Positions 10,172-19,482 of a stretch of DNA of 64,000 bases are shown in pieces. The DNA is from an uncultured Oceanobacter sp. Its GTDB lineage: Bacteria; Pseudomonadota; Gammaproteobacteria; Pseudomonadales; Oceanobacteraceae. The DNA is taken from the NCBI GenBank assembly GCA_913061185.1, contig CAJXTI010000007.1:39307-103306 (forward strand), in the 5' to 3' direction. Below the pieces are notes generated by a model, which did not search any database, had not been told where the DNA came from, and saw only the letters and a list, made by a program, of their open reading frames with translations. The position numbers and the translations under genes were made by a program. Position 1 is the stretch's first letter. Each line of letters opens with the position of its first letter.

Positions 10172-10288
10172 ATGAAAAACCTGTTGTATAAGTGCATCTG
10201 TGGCGATTTTCTCATGCTGGCGAAGGAAAACAAAGCGGCACGCAAGTGTCGTGCCTGTCATCAGGCTTTTTCTCTGCAAGTAGTGTGA
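10172..10288 (+). CDS. Possible 38-residue zinc-ribbon microprotein
   Basis: A short frame begins at ATG 10172, 4 bp from the opposite-strand folD start. It encodes a Lys-rich peptide with CxC-G at residues 8-11 and CxxCxxxF near residues 27-34, a compact zinc-ribbon layout. No good ribosome-binding sequence precedes it, and it lies wholly in the folD-tRNA intergenic region. It may be a true small metal-binding protein or a chance frame; the paired cysteine spacing is the only support. No family was recognised with confidence. Confidence 0.35.
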   Translation: MKNLLYKCICGDFLMLAKENKAARKCRACHQAFSLQVV

Positions 10289-10323
10289 AGTATTTGTTTT
10301 ATCGAATTATTTTTAAATTTCAG

Positions 10324-10352
10324 TTGACCTGTAAAGGGGTGATCTATAATAT
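10324..10352 (+). promoter_or_regulatory. Promoter of the tRNA-Pro-Arg-His cluster
   Basis: TTGACC at 10324-10329 is followed by TATAAT at 10345-10350 (15-bp spacer) or by the overlapping TAATAT at 10347-10352 (17-bp spacer). A GC-rich stretch (GCGCAGCC) follows at the likely start site; such discriminators are typical of stringently controlled stable-RNA promoters. The first tRNA begins 54 bp downstream. Confidence 0.7.
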
Positions 10353-10406
10353 GCGCAGCCACTTGAGGGGGTTGGTCGAAACACTGACTACTTTCAGGTT
10401 GTGTGA

Positions 10407-10483
10407 CGGGGTATAGCGCAGTCTGGTAGCGCGCCTGGTTTGGGACCAGGATGTCGGGAGTTCGAATCTCTCTACCCCGACCA
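10407..10483 (+). tRNA. tRNA-Pro (TGG anticodon)
   Basis: 77-nt cloverleaf. The acceptor CGGGGTA pairs with TACCCCG, and the anticodon stem CCTGG/CCAGG encloses loop TTTGGGA with anticodon TGG. The T arm has GTTCGAATC. CCA is encoded at the 3' end. First gene of a three-tRNA cluster. Confidence 0.97.
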
Positions 10484-10509
10484 TTTAATCTAAATGGTTA
10501 GATGGACAT

Positions 10510-10586
10510 GCGCCCGTAGCTCAATTGGATAGAGCACCGGCCTTCTAAGCCGGGGGTTGCAGGTTCAAGCCCTGCCGGGTGCGCCA
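10510..10586 (+). tRNA. tRNA-Arg (TCT anticodon)
   Basis: 77-nt cloverleaf with acceptor GCGCCCG pairing to CGGGTGC (one G-U), anticodon stem CCGGC/GCCGG and loop CTTCTAA (anticodon TCT). The T loop is GTTCAAGCC. CCA is encoded. It reads AGA/AGG codons. Confidence 0.97.
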
Positions 10587-10610
10587 TCAAGGCATCCCGA
10601 GCATTGATAT

Positions 10611-10687
10611 GGTGGCCGTAGCTCAGTCGGTAGAGTCCAGGATTGTGATTCCTGTTGTCGCGGGTTCGATCCCCGTCGGCCACCCCA
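10611..10687 (+). tRNA. tRNA-His (GTG anticodon)
   Basis: Cloverleaf with acceptor GTGGCCG/CGGCCAC, C73 and an encoded CCA. A G at 10611 supplies the extra G-1 needed for HisRS recognition. The anticodon loop is TTGTGAT (GTG). It resembles bacterial tRNA-His closely. It is the last tRNA before trigger factor; no hairpin terminator was found between it and tig. Confidence 0.96.
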
Positions 10688-11064
10688 CTTATCAAGCATA
10701 TTCAGCAGTATCTACCGACTTGGCCGCCCAGGCTTGGGTGTATCTGTTCGATGGTTACTCCTCTGTTTTAATCTTCAGCTTTTCTCATCATTTTTTGTTC
10801 AGGTTTTCTGCGGTCGTTATTGACGGTCATTACTTTATGGCTCGCCTTGACCAGTCCGCCGGGATGCTGTTTTTGCCATGTTCCGTACCCAGTCATTCGT
10901 CTTGTTTTTTCGTTTTGTGTTTTGCCTGTGATGGCAATTTGCAGCGGTTTGTTTTCTCTCGTTTATTCGTCCTCTGGCTTGCGCTATACTTCGCGGCTTT
11001 CTGAATTGATGACCGGCGTTTGTCCGGTAGTGATCGTAAAAAACACTTTATCTGAGAGGCATCT
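10688..11064 (+). promoter_or_regulatory. Intergenic region carrying the likely tig promoter
   Basis: 377 bp without a supported gene. It is T-rich (runs such as CATTTTTTGTTC) and codes for nothing recognisable on either strand. A TATACT at 10985-10990 with a weak TTTATT 17 bp upstream (10962-10967) may be the tig promoter. The transcript would have a ~70-nt leader. No further tRNA (Leu is common here in relatives) was found. Confidence 0.4.
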
Positions 11065-12375
11065 ATGCAAGTGTCCATCGAGACAACCAGTGGTCTTCAG
11101 CGTTGTATGACTATTGGCGTTCCTGCTGCGGAAGTAGAACAAAAAGTAACAGCAGAACTGAAGAAACTGGCCAAAGGTCGTCGTATTGATGGTTTTCGCC
11201 CAGGCAAGGTTCCTCCTGCAGTGATCAAGCGCATGTTCGGTCAGCAAGCTCGTTACGAAGCCATCTACCAGCAAATGCAGCAGTCTTTTTTCCAGACGGT
11301 GCAAGAGCAAGGAGTCAAGCTGGCAGGAATGCCAAGTTTTGAGCCTGTCGTCAATGAAGATGGCAAGGATTTGGAATTCAAGGCCACGTTCGAAGTGTAT
11401 CCCGAGGTGGTTCTGGGTGACTTCTCAACCATCTCCGTTGAGCAAAAAACCGCTGCCGTCACTGACGAAGACATGGAAAAGATGGTGGATACCCTGCGTC
11501 AGCAGAACACCACTTGGTCAGAAACGGATGCGGCCGCTGAAGACGGTGATCGCGTAGTCATCGACTTTGAAGGTTTTGTCGATGGTGAAGCCTTTGATGG
11601 CGGCAAGGCCAGTGGCCACACGCTGACATTGGGTTCCGGTTCAATGATTCCTGGTTTTGAAGAGGCAATTGTCGGCTTTGTCGCTGGCGATGAGAAAACT
11701 ATTGATGTGAACTTCCCTGAGGATTACCACAAGGAAGAGCTGAAAGGTAAGCCTGCACAATTCAAAATTACTGTGCAAAAAGTCGAAAAGGGCGAGCTGC
11801 CCGAGATGAATGAAACGTTCTTCAGCTCATTCGGTGTTGAAACTGCAGATGAAGCTGAATTCCGCGTTGAGATTCGCACCAATATGGAACGCGAACTAAA
11901 GCGCGCTTTGCGTACTCTGACCAAGCAACAGGTGATTGATGCTCTGGTTGCTGGTAATGAGATTGATGCACCTACGCCTCTGGTTGATCAGGAAATCGAT
12001 CGCCTGCGACAGCAGGCTGTCAAGCAGTTTGGCGGCCAAATGGATGCTTCACAGCTGCCTGCAGAGATTTTCAAGGGCCAGGCTGAGCAACGCGTCAAGG
12101 TTGGCTTGTTGATGAGTGCTGCGATTGAAGCGGCAGACATGAAGCCTTCCGAAGAAAAAGTGGCAGAGCTGATTGAAGAGATCGCTTCAACGTATCAAGA
12201 GCCTGAACAGGTACGTGAGTATTATTCAACTAATGCAGAGCAAAAGGCCCAGGTAGAATCTCTGGCGCTGGAAGATCAGCTGATTGAAAAAGTCCTGGCT
12301 GCAGCGACTGTTTCTGTGGTTGAAACCTCATACGAAGACGTGATTCGTTCTGCCAATGCCAACCAAGCAATGTAA
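11065..12375 (+). CDS. tig: Trigger factor
   Basis: 436 residues, near the E. coli length (432). The N-terminal ribosome-binding domain carries the signature GFRPGKVP (G-F-R-x-G-K-x-P) at residues about 44-51. The FKBP-type isomerase domain follows (about 155-245; DFEGFVDGEAFDGG, IPGFEEAIVG), then the long helical C-terminal chaperone domain. Trigger factor binds ribosomal protein L23 at the exit tunnel and shields nascent chains. It heads the conserved tig-clpP-clpX-lon block and ends at its own hairpin terminator. Confidence 0.97.
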   Translation: MQVSIETTSGLQRCMTIGVPAAEVEQKVTAELKKLAKGRRIDGFRPGKVPPAVIKRMFGQQARYEAIYQQMQQSFFQTVQEQGVKLAGMPSFEPVVNEDGKDLEFKATFEVYPEVVLGDFSTISVEQKTAAVTDEDMEKMVDTLRQQNTTWSETDAAAEDGDRVVIDFEGFVDGEAFDGGKASGHTLTLGSGSMIPGFEEAIVGFVAGDEKTIDVNFPEDYHKEELKGKPAQFKITVQKVEKGELPEMNETFFSSFGVETADEAEFRVEIRTNMERELKRALRTLTKQQVIDALVAGNEIDAPTPLVDQEIDRLRQQAVKQFGGQMDASQLPAEIFKGQAEQRVKVGLLMSAAIEAADMKPSEEKVAELIEEIASTYQEPEQVREYYSTNAEQKAQVESLALEDQLIEKVLAAATVSVVETSYEDVIRSANANQAM

Positions 12376-12425
12376 TAGTTGGTATTTTGGGGACTGACAT
12401 ACTCGTCTCCAATGGCTAAACTCGA

Positions 12426-12453
12426 AAACAGCCGCTAAATAGCGGCTGTTTTT
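12426..12453 (+). terminator. Intrinsic terminator after tig
   Basis: AACAGCCGCT / AGCGGCTGTT hairpin with a short AAAT loop followed by TTTTG. It ends tig transcription 51 bp after the stop; some read-through to clpP is possible because clpP begins only 43 bp later. Confidence 0.88.
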
Positions 12454-12496
12454 GTAATAATGGTTCGATACTGGTTTTGTATGGGAGTAATGCTTT

Positions 12497-13123
12497 ATGA
12501 ATGATCAATTCACTCAGGGATCAGAAGTGATTCAGAATGCCCTGGTTCCTATGGTAGTAGAGCAGTCTGCTCGCGGCGAGCGCTCTTACGACATTTATTC
12601 CCGCCTGCTGAAGGAACGGGTGATTTTTTTGGTGGGGCCTGTTGAAGATCACATGGCCAACCTGGTGGTTGCCCAGCTGCTGTTTCTTGAGTCTGAAAAT
12701 CCGGATAAGGATATTCATCTGTATATCAACTCGCCAGGTGGTTCGGTATCAGCAGGTTTGTCGATTTATGACACCATGCAGTTTATCAAGCCGGACGTCA
12801 GCACCATGGTGATTGGGCAGGCATGCAGTATGGGGGCTTTCCTGCTGGCTGCTGGCGCGGCGGGTAAACGCTACAGTGTACCAAACTCACGAGTAATGAT
12901 TCACCAGCCAAGCGGTGGTGCTCAGGGACAGGCAACGGATATCCAGATTCATGCCCGTAATATTCAGCATACCAAGGAACGCTTGAACCGGATTCTGGCT
13001 CATCATACCGGCCAGAGTTACGACACCATTGCTGCCGATACCGAGCGAGACAACTTCATGACAGCGGATCAGGCACTCGAATATGGTCTGATTGATAAGG
13101 TTTTGACCCATCGAGGTCAATAA
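12497..13123 (+). CDS. clpP: ATP-dependent Clp protease proteolytic subunit ClpP
   Basis: 208 residues. Catalytic Ser111 lies in [11 protein letters not shown] and His136 in [10 protein letters not shown]; the triad Asp is in the segment around residue 185 ([17 protein letters not shown]). [12 protein letters not shown] matches the oxyanion strand. A short N-terminal propeptide is likely, as in E. coli. ClpP forms the tetradecameric protease chamber that degrades substrates unfolded by ClpX, encoded 86 bp downstream on the same strand. Confidence 0.97.
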   Translation: MNDQFTQGSEVIQNALVPMVVEQSARGERSYDIYSRLLKERVIFLVGPVEDHMANLVVAQLLFLESENPDKDIHLYINSPGGSVSAGLSIYDTMQFIKPDVSTMVIGQACSMGAFLLAAGAAGKRYSVPNSRVMIHQPSGGAQGQATDIQIHARNIQHTKERLNRILAHHTGQSYDTIAADTERDNFMTADQALEYGLIDKVLTHRGQ

Positions 13124-13209
13124 ATTTTGCCTGACATGGGGTGGGAGGCTTGAAACCTGGCCAGTGTGCACCTATATATGAATGCTATGTACCAGAATGA
13201 GGCAGTCGA

Positions 13210-14502
13210 ATGACCGACGATACTAAAGGCAAGGGCGAAGACGGCGGCAAGCTGCTCTACTGTTCGTTTTGCGGTAAGAGTCAGCATGAAGTGCGCAAGC
13301 TGATTGCCGGGCCTTCGGTGTTTATTTGCGATGAGTGTGTTGATCTTTGTAATGACATTATTCGCGAAGAAGTCCAGGAAGCCGATAACAAGGGCAGTTC
13401 TGACAAACTACCTACGCCACAGGAAATTCGTCTGACTCTGGATGAATACGTTATCGGTCAGGATAAAGCCAAGGTAGTTCTGGCGGTAGCGGTTTATAAC
13501 CACTACAAACGCCTGCGCTTTGGCGAGGGCAAGGGAAAAGGCGATGTCGAGCTGTCTAAAAGTAATATCCTGCTGATTGGCCCAACGGGTAGCGGCAAGA
13601 CTTTACTGGCAGAGACGCTGGCACGTCTGCTGAATGTGCCGTTCACAATTGCTGATGCAACCACGCTGACAGAAGCCGGTTACGTTGGTGAAGATGTGGA
13701 AAATATCATTCAGAAACTGCTGCAGAAGTGTGATTACGACGTTGAGCGTGCTCAGCGCGGAATTGTCTATATTGATGAAATTGACAAAATTTCACGCAAG
13801 TCTGACAACCCGTCAATTACTCGTGATGTTTCGGGCGAAGGGGTTCAGCAAGCGTTGCTGAAGCTTGTCGAGGGGACCGTTGCATCCGTGCCGCCACAAG
13901 GTGGTCGAAAACACCCGCAGCAAGAATTCCTGCAGGTCGACACCTCCAATATCCTGTTTATTTGTGGCGGGGCATTTGCCGGGTTGGATCAGATCATTCG
14001 TGATCGATCGGAACGTAGTTCGATTGGTTTTGTCGCAACCGTAAAAGGCAAGGAAGACCAAAAATCGATTGGTGCTGCCTTGCGTGAAGTAGAACCGGTC
14101 GATCTGGTCAAGTTCGGTCTGATTCCTGAATTTATTGGCCGTTTGCCAGTGGTGGCAACACTGGATGAACTCGACAAGGACGCCCTGATTCGAATTCTTA
14201 CCGAGCCGAAAAATTCTCTTGTTCGCCAATTCCAGAAACTGTTCGAAATGGAATCGGTAGAGCTTGAGATTCGTGACTCTGCTCTGGATGCCATTGCCAA
14301 TTGTGCGATGGAGCGAAAGACCGGCGCACGGGGCTTGCGGTCAATACTAGAGGGAGCGTTGCTACAGACCATGTACCGCGTTCCTTCTGAGCCTGATATT
14401 GCCAAGGTCGTCATCGAAGATACTGTCATTAATGGTATTGCCGAGCCGATCATGATTTATGAGGGTGGTGATGTTGCTCGGGCTTCTTCAGAAAACGATT
14501 GA
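13210..14502 (+). CDS. clpX: ATP-dependent Clp protease ATP-binding subunit ClpX
   Basis: 430 residues. The N-terminal C4 zinc finger is visible (CSFCGK then CDECVDLC, residues about 18-46). The AAA+ module has Walker [11 protein letters not shown] (about 122-131), Walker [10 protein letters not shown], pore loop YVGEDVE and a C-terminal IGF-like loop region (SSIGFVATV) that docks on ClpP. ClpX unfolds tagged substrates and feeds them to ClpP. It ends at a strong terminator. Confidence 0.97.
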   Translation: MTDDTKGKGEDGGKLLYCSFCGKSQHEVRKLIAGPSVFICDECVDLCNDIIREEVQEADNKGSSDKLPTPQEIRLTLDEYVIGQDKAKVVLAVAVYNHYKRLRFGEGKGKGDVELSKSNILLIGPTGSGKTLLAETLARLLNVPFTIADATTLTEAGYVGEDVENIIQKLLQKCDYDVERAQRGIVYIDEIDKISRKSDNPSITRDVSGEGVQQALLKLVEGTVASVPPQGGRKHPQQEFLQVDTSNILFICGGAFAGLDQIIRDRSERSSIGFVATVKGKEDQKSIGAALREVEPVDLVKFGLIPEFIGRLPVVATLDELDKDALIRILTEPKNSLVRQFQKLFEMESVELEIRDSALDAIANCAMERKTGARGLRSILEGALLQTMYRVPSEPDIAKVVIEDTVINGIAEPIMIYEGGDVARASSEND

Positions 14503-14521
14503 TGCCTACCCAAAAATAAAT

Positions 14522-14546
14522 AAAAAGGAGCCAATGGCTCCTTTTT
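14522..14546 (+). terminator. Intrinsic terminator after clpX
   Basis: Perfect hairpin with arms AAAAAGGAGCC and GGCTCCTTTTT around an AAT loop, 20 bp after the clpX stop. Confidence 0.92.
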
Positions 14547-14558
14547 ATTTATTTGTCG

Positions 14559-14587
14559 CTTGTTTTTGGTAGTCGAAGCCCCCACTC
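14559..14587 (+). promoter_or_regulatory. Putative heat-shock (sigma-32) promoter of lon
   Basis: CTTGTTT at 14559-14565 and CCCCACTC at 14580-14587 are separated by 14 bp. They resemble the sigma-32 elements CTTGAAA and CCCCATNT and lie 34 bp before the lon ATG. lon is a classic heat-shock gene, which adds weight. Both elements are imperfect. Confidence 0.45.
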
Positions 14588-14621
14588 TCAGAATATTGCT
14601 TTGTAGCAGAGACCTAATCTG

Positions 14622-17012
14622 ATGAATCAAGAAGTGTTACCTCTCCTGCCACTACGTGATGTAGTGGTCTTTCCCGCTATGGTTATTCCCCTGTTTGTGG
14701 GGCGGGAAAAATCAATCAATGCTCTGGAAGAAGCGATGGCGGGTGATAAACGCATCATGCTTGTTGCCCAGAAGGACGCGGCCGATGACGCGCCTGGTAT
14801 TGATGGGCTGCATTCCGTCGGTACAGTGGCGACCATTTTGCAGTTGCTGCGCCTTCCTGATGGAACGGTCAAGGTGCTGGTCGAAGGTGAAGAGCGGGCC
14901 ACGCTGGAGCGCCTGATCGATGAAAGCGATCTGTTTCGTGGTCAGGTGCTGCCAGCCGGGACGCGAATACCCGATGAGCGTGAGAACGAGATTCTGACTC
15001 GCTCACTGACCGGCCATTTTGAACAGTACGTACAGCTGTCGAAAAAAGTCCCCAGTGAAGTGCTTTCCACTATTTCCGGCGTCGAAGATGTCAGTCGCCT
15101 GAGTGACACCATTGCCGCACATATCTCTCTCAAGCTGGAAGAAAAGCAGGAAGTGCTTGAGATGTTTGATCCGAAAGAGCGGGTTGAGCACTTGATGGAG
15201 CTGATGGAATCTGAAATTGATTTGCTCAAGGTCGAAAAGCGTATTCGCGGCCGGGTCAAAAAGCAGATGGAAAAAAGTCAACGTGAGTACTATCTGAATG
15301 AGCAAATGAAAGCCATTCAGAAAGAACTGGGCGACCTTGAAGATGGCGGCAACGAGTTTGATGAGCTGGCTGAGAAAATTGAAACCGTCGGCCTGACTCG
15401 CGAAGCAAAGGAAAAGGCTGAAGCAGAATTACGCAAGTTGCGCATGATGTCACCGATGTCGGCTGAGGCCTCAGTCGTTCGAGGCTATCTTGACTGGGTA
15501 TTGAACCTCCCCTGGAAAAAACGCTCACGCCTCAATCACGATCTGATACGTGCCAAAGAGATACTTGATTCCGATCACTATGGTCTGGAAGAGGTTAAGG
15601 AGCGGATCCTTGAGTATTTGGCGGTGCAGAATCGTGTCAAGAAAGTAAAGGGTGCAGTTCTGTGCCTGGTCGGGCCTCCAGGTGTCGGCAAGACTTCTCT
15701 TGGCAAATCGATTGCGCGGGCAACTAACCGGCAGTTTACGCGTATGTCGCTGGGCGGAGTTCGGGATGAAGCCGAAATTCGTGGCCATCGTCGTACTTAT
15801 ATTGGCTCAATGCCGGGCAAGCTGGTACAACGCATGACCAAGGTCGGCGTACGTAACCCTTTGTTCTTGCTGGATGAAATCGACAAAATGGGGATGGATC
15901 ATCGCGGTGATCCGGCTTCTGCGCTGCTGGAAGTGCTTGATCCTGAGCAAAACAACACCTTTGCCGATCATTACCTTGAGGTTGATTATGACCTCTCCGA
16001 TGTGATGTTTGTCTGTACCTCGAACAGCATGAATATTCCTGGCCCGTTACTGGATCGTATGGAAGTCATCCGCATTCCCGGCTATACCGAAGCGGAGAAG
16101 GTTCATATTGCCCAGCGCTATTTGTTACCTAAACAGATTAAGCAAAATGGTTTGAAAACGGATGAAATTGAGCTTCCGGAAACTCAATTACGCAGCATTA
16201 TTCGCCACTACACACGTGAAGCGGGTGTTCGTGGTCTTGAAAGAGAACTGGCCAAGTTGTGTCGCCGTGTCGTCAAGGCAAACATGCTTGATCAGACCAC
16301 GACAACACGCGTGATTACCGAAGAACTGCTGGAAGAATATCTTGGTGTCACCAAGTATCGCTACGGCCTTGCGGGTGTCAGTAATCAGGTGGGACAGGTA
16401 ACAGGACTTGCCTGGACCTCCGTAGGTGGTGAATTGTTGACGCTTGAGGCTGCAGCAACCGCTGGCAAGGGTCGTATTATCAAGACAGGCTCGTTGGGTG
16501 ATGTAATGCAGGAGTCCATTCAGGCAGCTCTGACGGTCGTTAGAAGCCGTGCTGAAAGCTTGGGGATTAATGCGGAATTTTTTGAAAAGAATGACATTCA
16601 TGTGCATGTGCCGGAAGGTGCTACACCCAAGGACGGCCCAAGTGCTGGCATTGGGATGGCAACAGCGCTGGCATCTGTCCTGACGGGTATTCCGGTTAAG
16701 GCCGAAGTAGCCATGACGGGTGAGATTACCCTGAGGGGCAAAGTGCTGGCGATTGGAGGATTAAAAGAAAAGTTGCTCGCCGCACATCGCGGTGGCATCA
16801 AGACGGTTATTATCCCCAAGGAAAACGAAAAAGACCTTAGGGATATACCGGAAAACATCAAGCAAGACCTGAAGGTCATTGCTGTAGACTGGATCGACGA
16901 GGTTCTGGATTTGGCGCTTGAGTCAAGCCCGGATGGTGTTTCTGCGCCAATTGTTCCGACAGAAGATGCAAGCGTCAGTAAGGACGAGGGTTCTCGCCCA
17001 AAGACGCATTGA
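14622..17012 (+). CDS. lon: ATP-dependent Lon protease
   Basis: 796 residues (E. coli 784). The N-terminal LON substrate-binding domain begins [13 protein letters not shown] and is followed by a coiled-coil linker. The AAA+ domain has Walker [16 protein letters not shown] and Walker [12 protein letters not shown]. The C-terminal protease domain has catalytic Ser in [11 protein letters not shown] and Lys in [13 protein letters not shown]. Lon degrades misfolded proteins and unstable regulators in the cytoplasm. It follows clpX behind a terminator with its own likely heat-shock promoter and precedes hupB. Confidence 0.97.
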   Translation: MNQEVLPLLPLRDVVVFPAMVIPLFVGREKSINALEEAMAGDKRIMLVAQKDAADDAPGIDGLHSVGTVATILQLLRLPDGTVKVLVEGEERATLERLIDESDLFRGQVLPAGTRIPDERENEILTRSLTGHFEQYVQLSKKVPSEVLSTISGVEDVSRLSDTIAAHISLKLEEKQEVLEMFDPKERVEHLMELMESEIDLLKVEKRIRGRVKKQMEKSQREYYLNEQMKAIQKELGDLEDGGNEFDELAEKIETVGLTREAKEKAEAELRKLRMMSPMSAEASVVRGYLDWVLNLPWKKRSRLNHDLIRAKEILDSDHYGLEEVKERILEYLAVQNRVKKVKGAVLCLVGPPGVGKTSLGKSIARATNRQFTRMSLGGVRDEAEIRGHRRTYIGSMPGKLVQRMTKVGVRNPLFLLDEIDKMGMDHRGDPASALLEVLDPEQNNTFADHYLEVDYDLSDVMFVCTSNSMNIPGPLLDRMEVIRIPGYTEAEKVHIAQRYLLPKQIKQNGLKTDEIELPETQLRSIIRHYTREAGVRGLERELAKLCRRVVKANMLDQTTTTRVITEELLEEYLGVTKYRYGLAGVSNQVGQVTGLAWTSVGGELLTLEAAATAGKGRIIKTGSLGDVMQESIQAALTVVRSRAESLGINAEFFEKNDIHVHVPEGATPKDGPSAGIGMATALASVLTGIPVKAEVAMTGEITLRGKVLAIGGLKEKLLAAHRGGIKTVIIPKENEKDLRDIPENIKQDLKVIAVDWIDEVLDLALESSPDGVSAPIVPTEDASVSKDEGSRPKTH

Positions 17013-17018
17013 GTCTGC

Positions 17019-17047
17019 TTGACGGTACATAACCCAGTTGGTATAAA
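17019..17047 (+). promoter_or_regulatory. Sigma-70 promoter of hupB
   Basis: TTGACG (17019-17024), a 17-bp spacer, then TATAAA (17042-17047): five of six matches at both hexamers with ideal spacing. It lies just after the lon stop and 82 bp before the hupB GTG. Confidence 0.75.
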
Positions 17048-17128
17048 TCGACGCTCTTGAATTTCCTGTAGCGATCGCCCAGTCGCATAACAAGAATCTA
17101 ATACTGCACACAGAGTGAGGGGATAAGT

Positions 17129-17401
17129 GTGAATAAGTCCGAGTTAATCGACGCCATTGCCGCATCAGCTGATATTCCAAAGGCAGCTGCTGGTCGCGCA
17201 CTGGATGCCATGATCGAAAGTGTTGGTACTGCGTTAAAAGAGGGTGATCAGGTTGCCCTGGTTGGTTTTGGTACATTTATGGTGAAAGAGCGTGCAGAGC
17301 GTACTGGCCGTAACCCTCAAACAGGTGAGCCCATTCAAATCAAGGCAGCCAAGGTTCCTGGTTTCAAGCCAGGAAAAGCGCTTAAAGATGCAGTCAACTG
17401 A
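17129..17401 (+). CDS. hupB: DNA-binding protein HU-beta
   Basis: 90-residue HU/IHF family protein starting at GTG 17129, behind a clear GAGGGG ribosome-binding sequence. It begins [11 protein letters not shown] and has the DNA-binding arm [20 protein letters not shown] and the C-terminal [12 protein letters not shown] expected of HU. HU bends and compacts DNA as a dimer. Its place directly after lon marks it as the HupB-type subunit. Confidence 0.96.
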   Translation: MNKSELIDAIAASADIPKAAAGRALDAMIESVGTALKEGDQVALVGFGTFMVKERAERTGRNPQTGEPIQIKAAKVPGFKPGKALKDAVN

Positions 17402-17510
17402 TTTATCTGGTTTGATCTGGTAAGTTGGTTGGTTGATAGGCGGTCTGGCATGCCGGACGGGGTAATAACAGAAGACGTTGATGTTTAGCTGTTTTTATCC
17501 ACCCAGAAAA

Positions 17511-17538
17511 AGAGCGCATCCTGGATGCGCTTTTTTTT
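17511..17538 (+). terminator. Intrinsic terminator after hupB
   Basis: Stem AGCGCATCC / GGATGCGCT with a 2-base loop (TG or CT, depending on register) followed by eight Ts, 110 bp after hupB. Confidence 0.88.
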
Positions 17539-17568
17539 ATGTTGCTGTAGCGAATACCTGGAGGAACC

Positions 17569-19404
17569 ATGCTACAAACAATGCGTGATAATGCTCAGGG
17601 CATTATTGCCAAGGTCATCGTGTTTTTTATTATCTTCGTTTTCGCCCTTTGGGGGGTCGAGAGCATTGTCAATATCGGGTCTGGCGATACGCCGGTTGCT
17701 GAAGTTGGTGATATCAAGGTGTCGGAACCTGAAGTTCAACGGGTGATCGAACAGCAAAAAGCCAACCTGCGTCGTCAGTTTGGCGAGCAGTTTGATGAAA
17801 ACCTGTTTAACGACCAACTGTTGCGCCAATCGGCTATTGAACAGCTGATTCAGCAGAATGTGGATGCCGTTCAGGCCGATCGTCTGGGCTTGTATGCAGC
17901 CTCTGCTGTTGTCGATGAAGCCATTGTCAATATTCCGGCCTTTCAGCTGGATGGTCGTTTCAACAAGGAACAGTTCCTTAGTGTTCTGCGTCTGAATGGC
18001 TGGACACCTTTGACCTTTCGCGCCAATCTGGCCGAAGACATCAAGGTAAATCAAGCCCGACAGGCGCTCACCATGACCTCCATTCCGACGCCGTTCCAGG
18101 CCCGCTTTGGCGCCATGCTGAATAACGAGTTGCGAACAATTTCTTACATTGAAATCCGTGCTCGCGACCTGATGGATGATATTCAGCTCACCGACGACGA
18201 TGTGCAGTCTTACTACGATGCTAACAGCTCCCGCTTTCAGACGCCGGAACAGGCCAAAGTCCGATACGTTGGCTTTGATCGTGCCGCCATGGCAGCTGAT
18301 GAGAGTGTTTCTGAAGATGAGATTAGCAAGGCGTATGAAGACTATCTGAGCGATCTTTCTGAAAAAGAGCAGCGCAGTTCTCGTCATATTCTGATTGAGG
18401 CGGGTGCTGACCGCTCCAGCGAAGAGGCACTGGCCAAAGCGAATGAACTGAAGTCCAAGCTGGATGCCGGAGCAGATTTCGCCGAGTTGGCAAAATCGGA
18501 TTCTGATGATATCGCCAGTGGCAGTAACGGTGGCGACCTTGGTTATGTTAGCCATGGGGCGTTTGTACCGGAATTTGAAGCCGCATTGTTTGCATTGCAA
18601 AAGGGCGAAGTTTCCCAGCCGGTCAAAACCGAGTTTGGTTACCACATAATTCAGTTGCTCGACATCAAAGCGCCTGAAGCAGACAGCTTGGAGAAGCGTC
18701 ATGACGAGTTGGCGGAATGGATTCGTAATGAAAAAGCCGGTCAGCAGATTGCCGAGCAAACCCAGGAATTGAGTAATCTGGCATTTTCATCGGGTTCTGT
18801 TGATGAAGTTGCTGATGCCTTGGGGCTGAAGGTTCAGGAGTCTGGTCTTTTTACCCGTGATTTTGGTGAGGGCTTTGTAGCGAGTGATGCGGTGCGCCAG
18901 CAGGCATTTGCGGAAAACATGTTGCTGGATCGGGAGTTGAGCGATCTGGTTGAAACGGAAGAGGGAGTCTATGTTTTTGCCGTCTCCGAACATGATGAGC
19001 CGAAAACCCTGCCATTAACCGTTGTTCGTAATCAGGTTGAAAACCTGATTAAGCGCGACAAGGCTGGAGAACTGGCGCGTGCGATGGCTGACAAAATTGC
19101 AGCGGGTGAAGAAACGTCGGCAGCATGGGTATCGGTCGCGGTGAACTACTCGCAATCTGCCGAAATTCCGCGCGCTGCGCAGTCGCGGGCCTTCGCACTA
19201 CAGCAGGGAGAGTTGGACGTAGTTGATGTTCAGGGTGGCGCTACCGTTGTCCGGGTTGATGCTATTCAGATTCCCGAATTGGCTGACCTGGTTGCCAGTG
19301 ATGAAGAGCGAACCCAGATCGAAAATCGTTCGGCTCGTAACAGCATGACCAGTTACCGCAAGTGGTCGCAGGAAAATGTCGAGATCAAACGTCCGGGCGC
19401 CTGA
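17569..19404 (+). CDS. ppiD: Periplasmic chaperone / peptidyl-prolyl isomerase PpiD
   Basis: 611 residues (E. coli 623). A short N-terminus and one transmembrane helix (about residues 13-34, IIAKVIVFFIIFVFALWGV) anchor it to the inner membrane. A SurA-like N-terminal chaperone domain follows. A parvulin domain lies near residues 265-360 (SRHILIEAG, GGDLGYVSHGAFVPEFEAA, FGYHIIQLL). PpiD assists newly exported outer-membrane proteins at the Sec translocon. hupB-ppiD adjacency is conserved in E. coli and Pseudomonas. Confidence 0.95.
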   Translation: MLQTMRDNAQGIIAKVIVFFIIFVFALWGVESIVNIGSGDTPVAEVGDIKVSEPEVQRVIEQQKANLRRQFGEQFDENLFNDQLLRQSAIEQLIQQNVDAVQADRLGLYAASAVVDEAIVNIPAFQLDGRFNKEQFLSVLRLNGWTPLTFRANLAEDIKVNQARQALTMTSIPTPFQARFGAMLNNELRTISYIEIRARDLMDDIQLTDDDVQSYYDANSSRFQTPEQAKVRYVGFDRAAMAADESVSEDEISKAYEDYLSDLSEKEQRSSRHILIEAGADRSSEEALAKANELKSKLDAGADFAELAKSDSDDIASGSNGGDLGYVSHGAFVPEFEAALFALQKGEVSQPVKTEFGYHIIQLLDIKAPEADSLEKRHDELAEWIRNEKAGQQIAEQTQELSNLAFSSGSVDEVADALGLKVQESGLFTRDFGEGFVASDAVRQQAFAENMLLDRELSDLVETEEGVYVFAVSEHDEPKTLPLTVVRNQVENLIKRDKAGELARAMADKIAAGEETSAAWVSVAVNYSQSAEIPRAAQSRAFALQQGELDVVDVQGGATVVRVDAIQIPELADLVASDEERTQIENRSARNSMTSYRKWSQENVEIKRPGA

Positions 19405-19422
19405 TTCGAACCGGTACGTCAA

Positions 19423-19465
19423 GAAAACAAAAAAGCCCGCGTTGATTGCGGGCTTTTTTGTTTTT
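19423..19465. terminator. Bidirectional terminator between ppiD and the ETF-QO gene
   Basis: Perfect 17-18-bp inverted repeat (AAAACAAAAAAGCCCGC and its complement) around a GTTGATT loop, with A/T tracts on both sides, between two convergent genes. Confidence 0.93.
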
Positions 19466-19482
19466 ACCGATCTGGCGGGGGA

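Noticed and set aside
10579..11004. 141-codon frame starting inside the tRNA cluster
   Set aside because: It begins in tRNA sequence and continues through non-coding DNA; there is no start signal or family resemblance.
17572..18759. 395-codon open frame antisense to ppiD
   Set aside because: It mirrors the codon structure of ppiD, has no ribosome-binding site and resembles no family. ppiD on the other strand is unmistakable.
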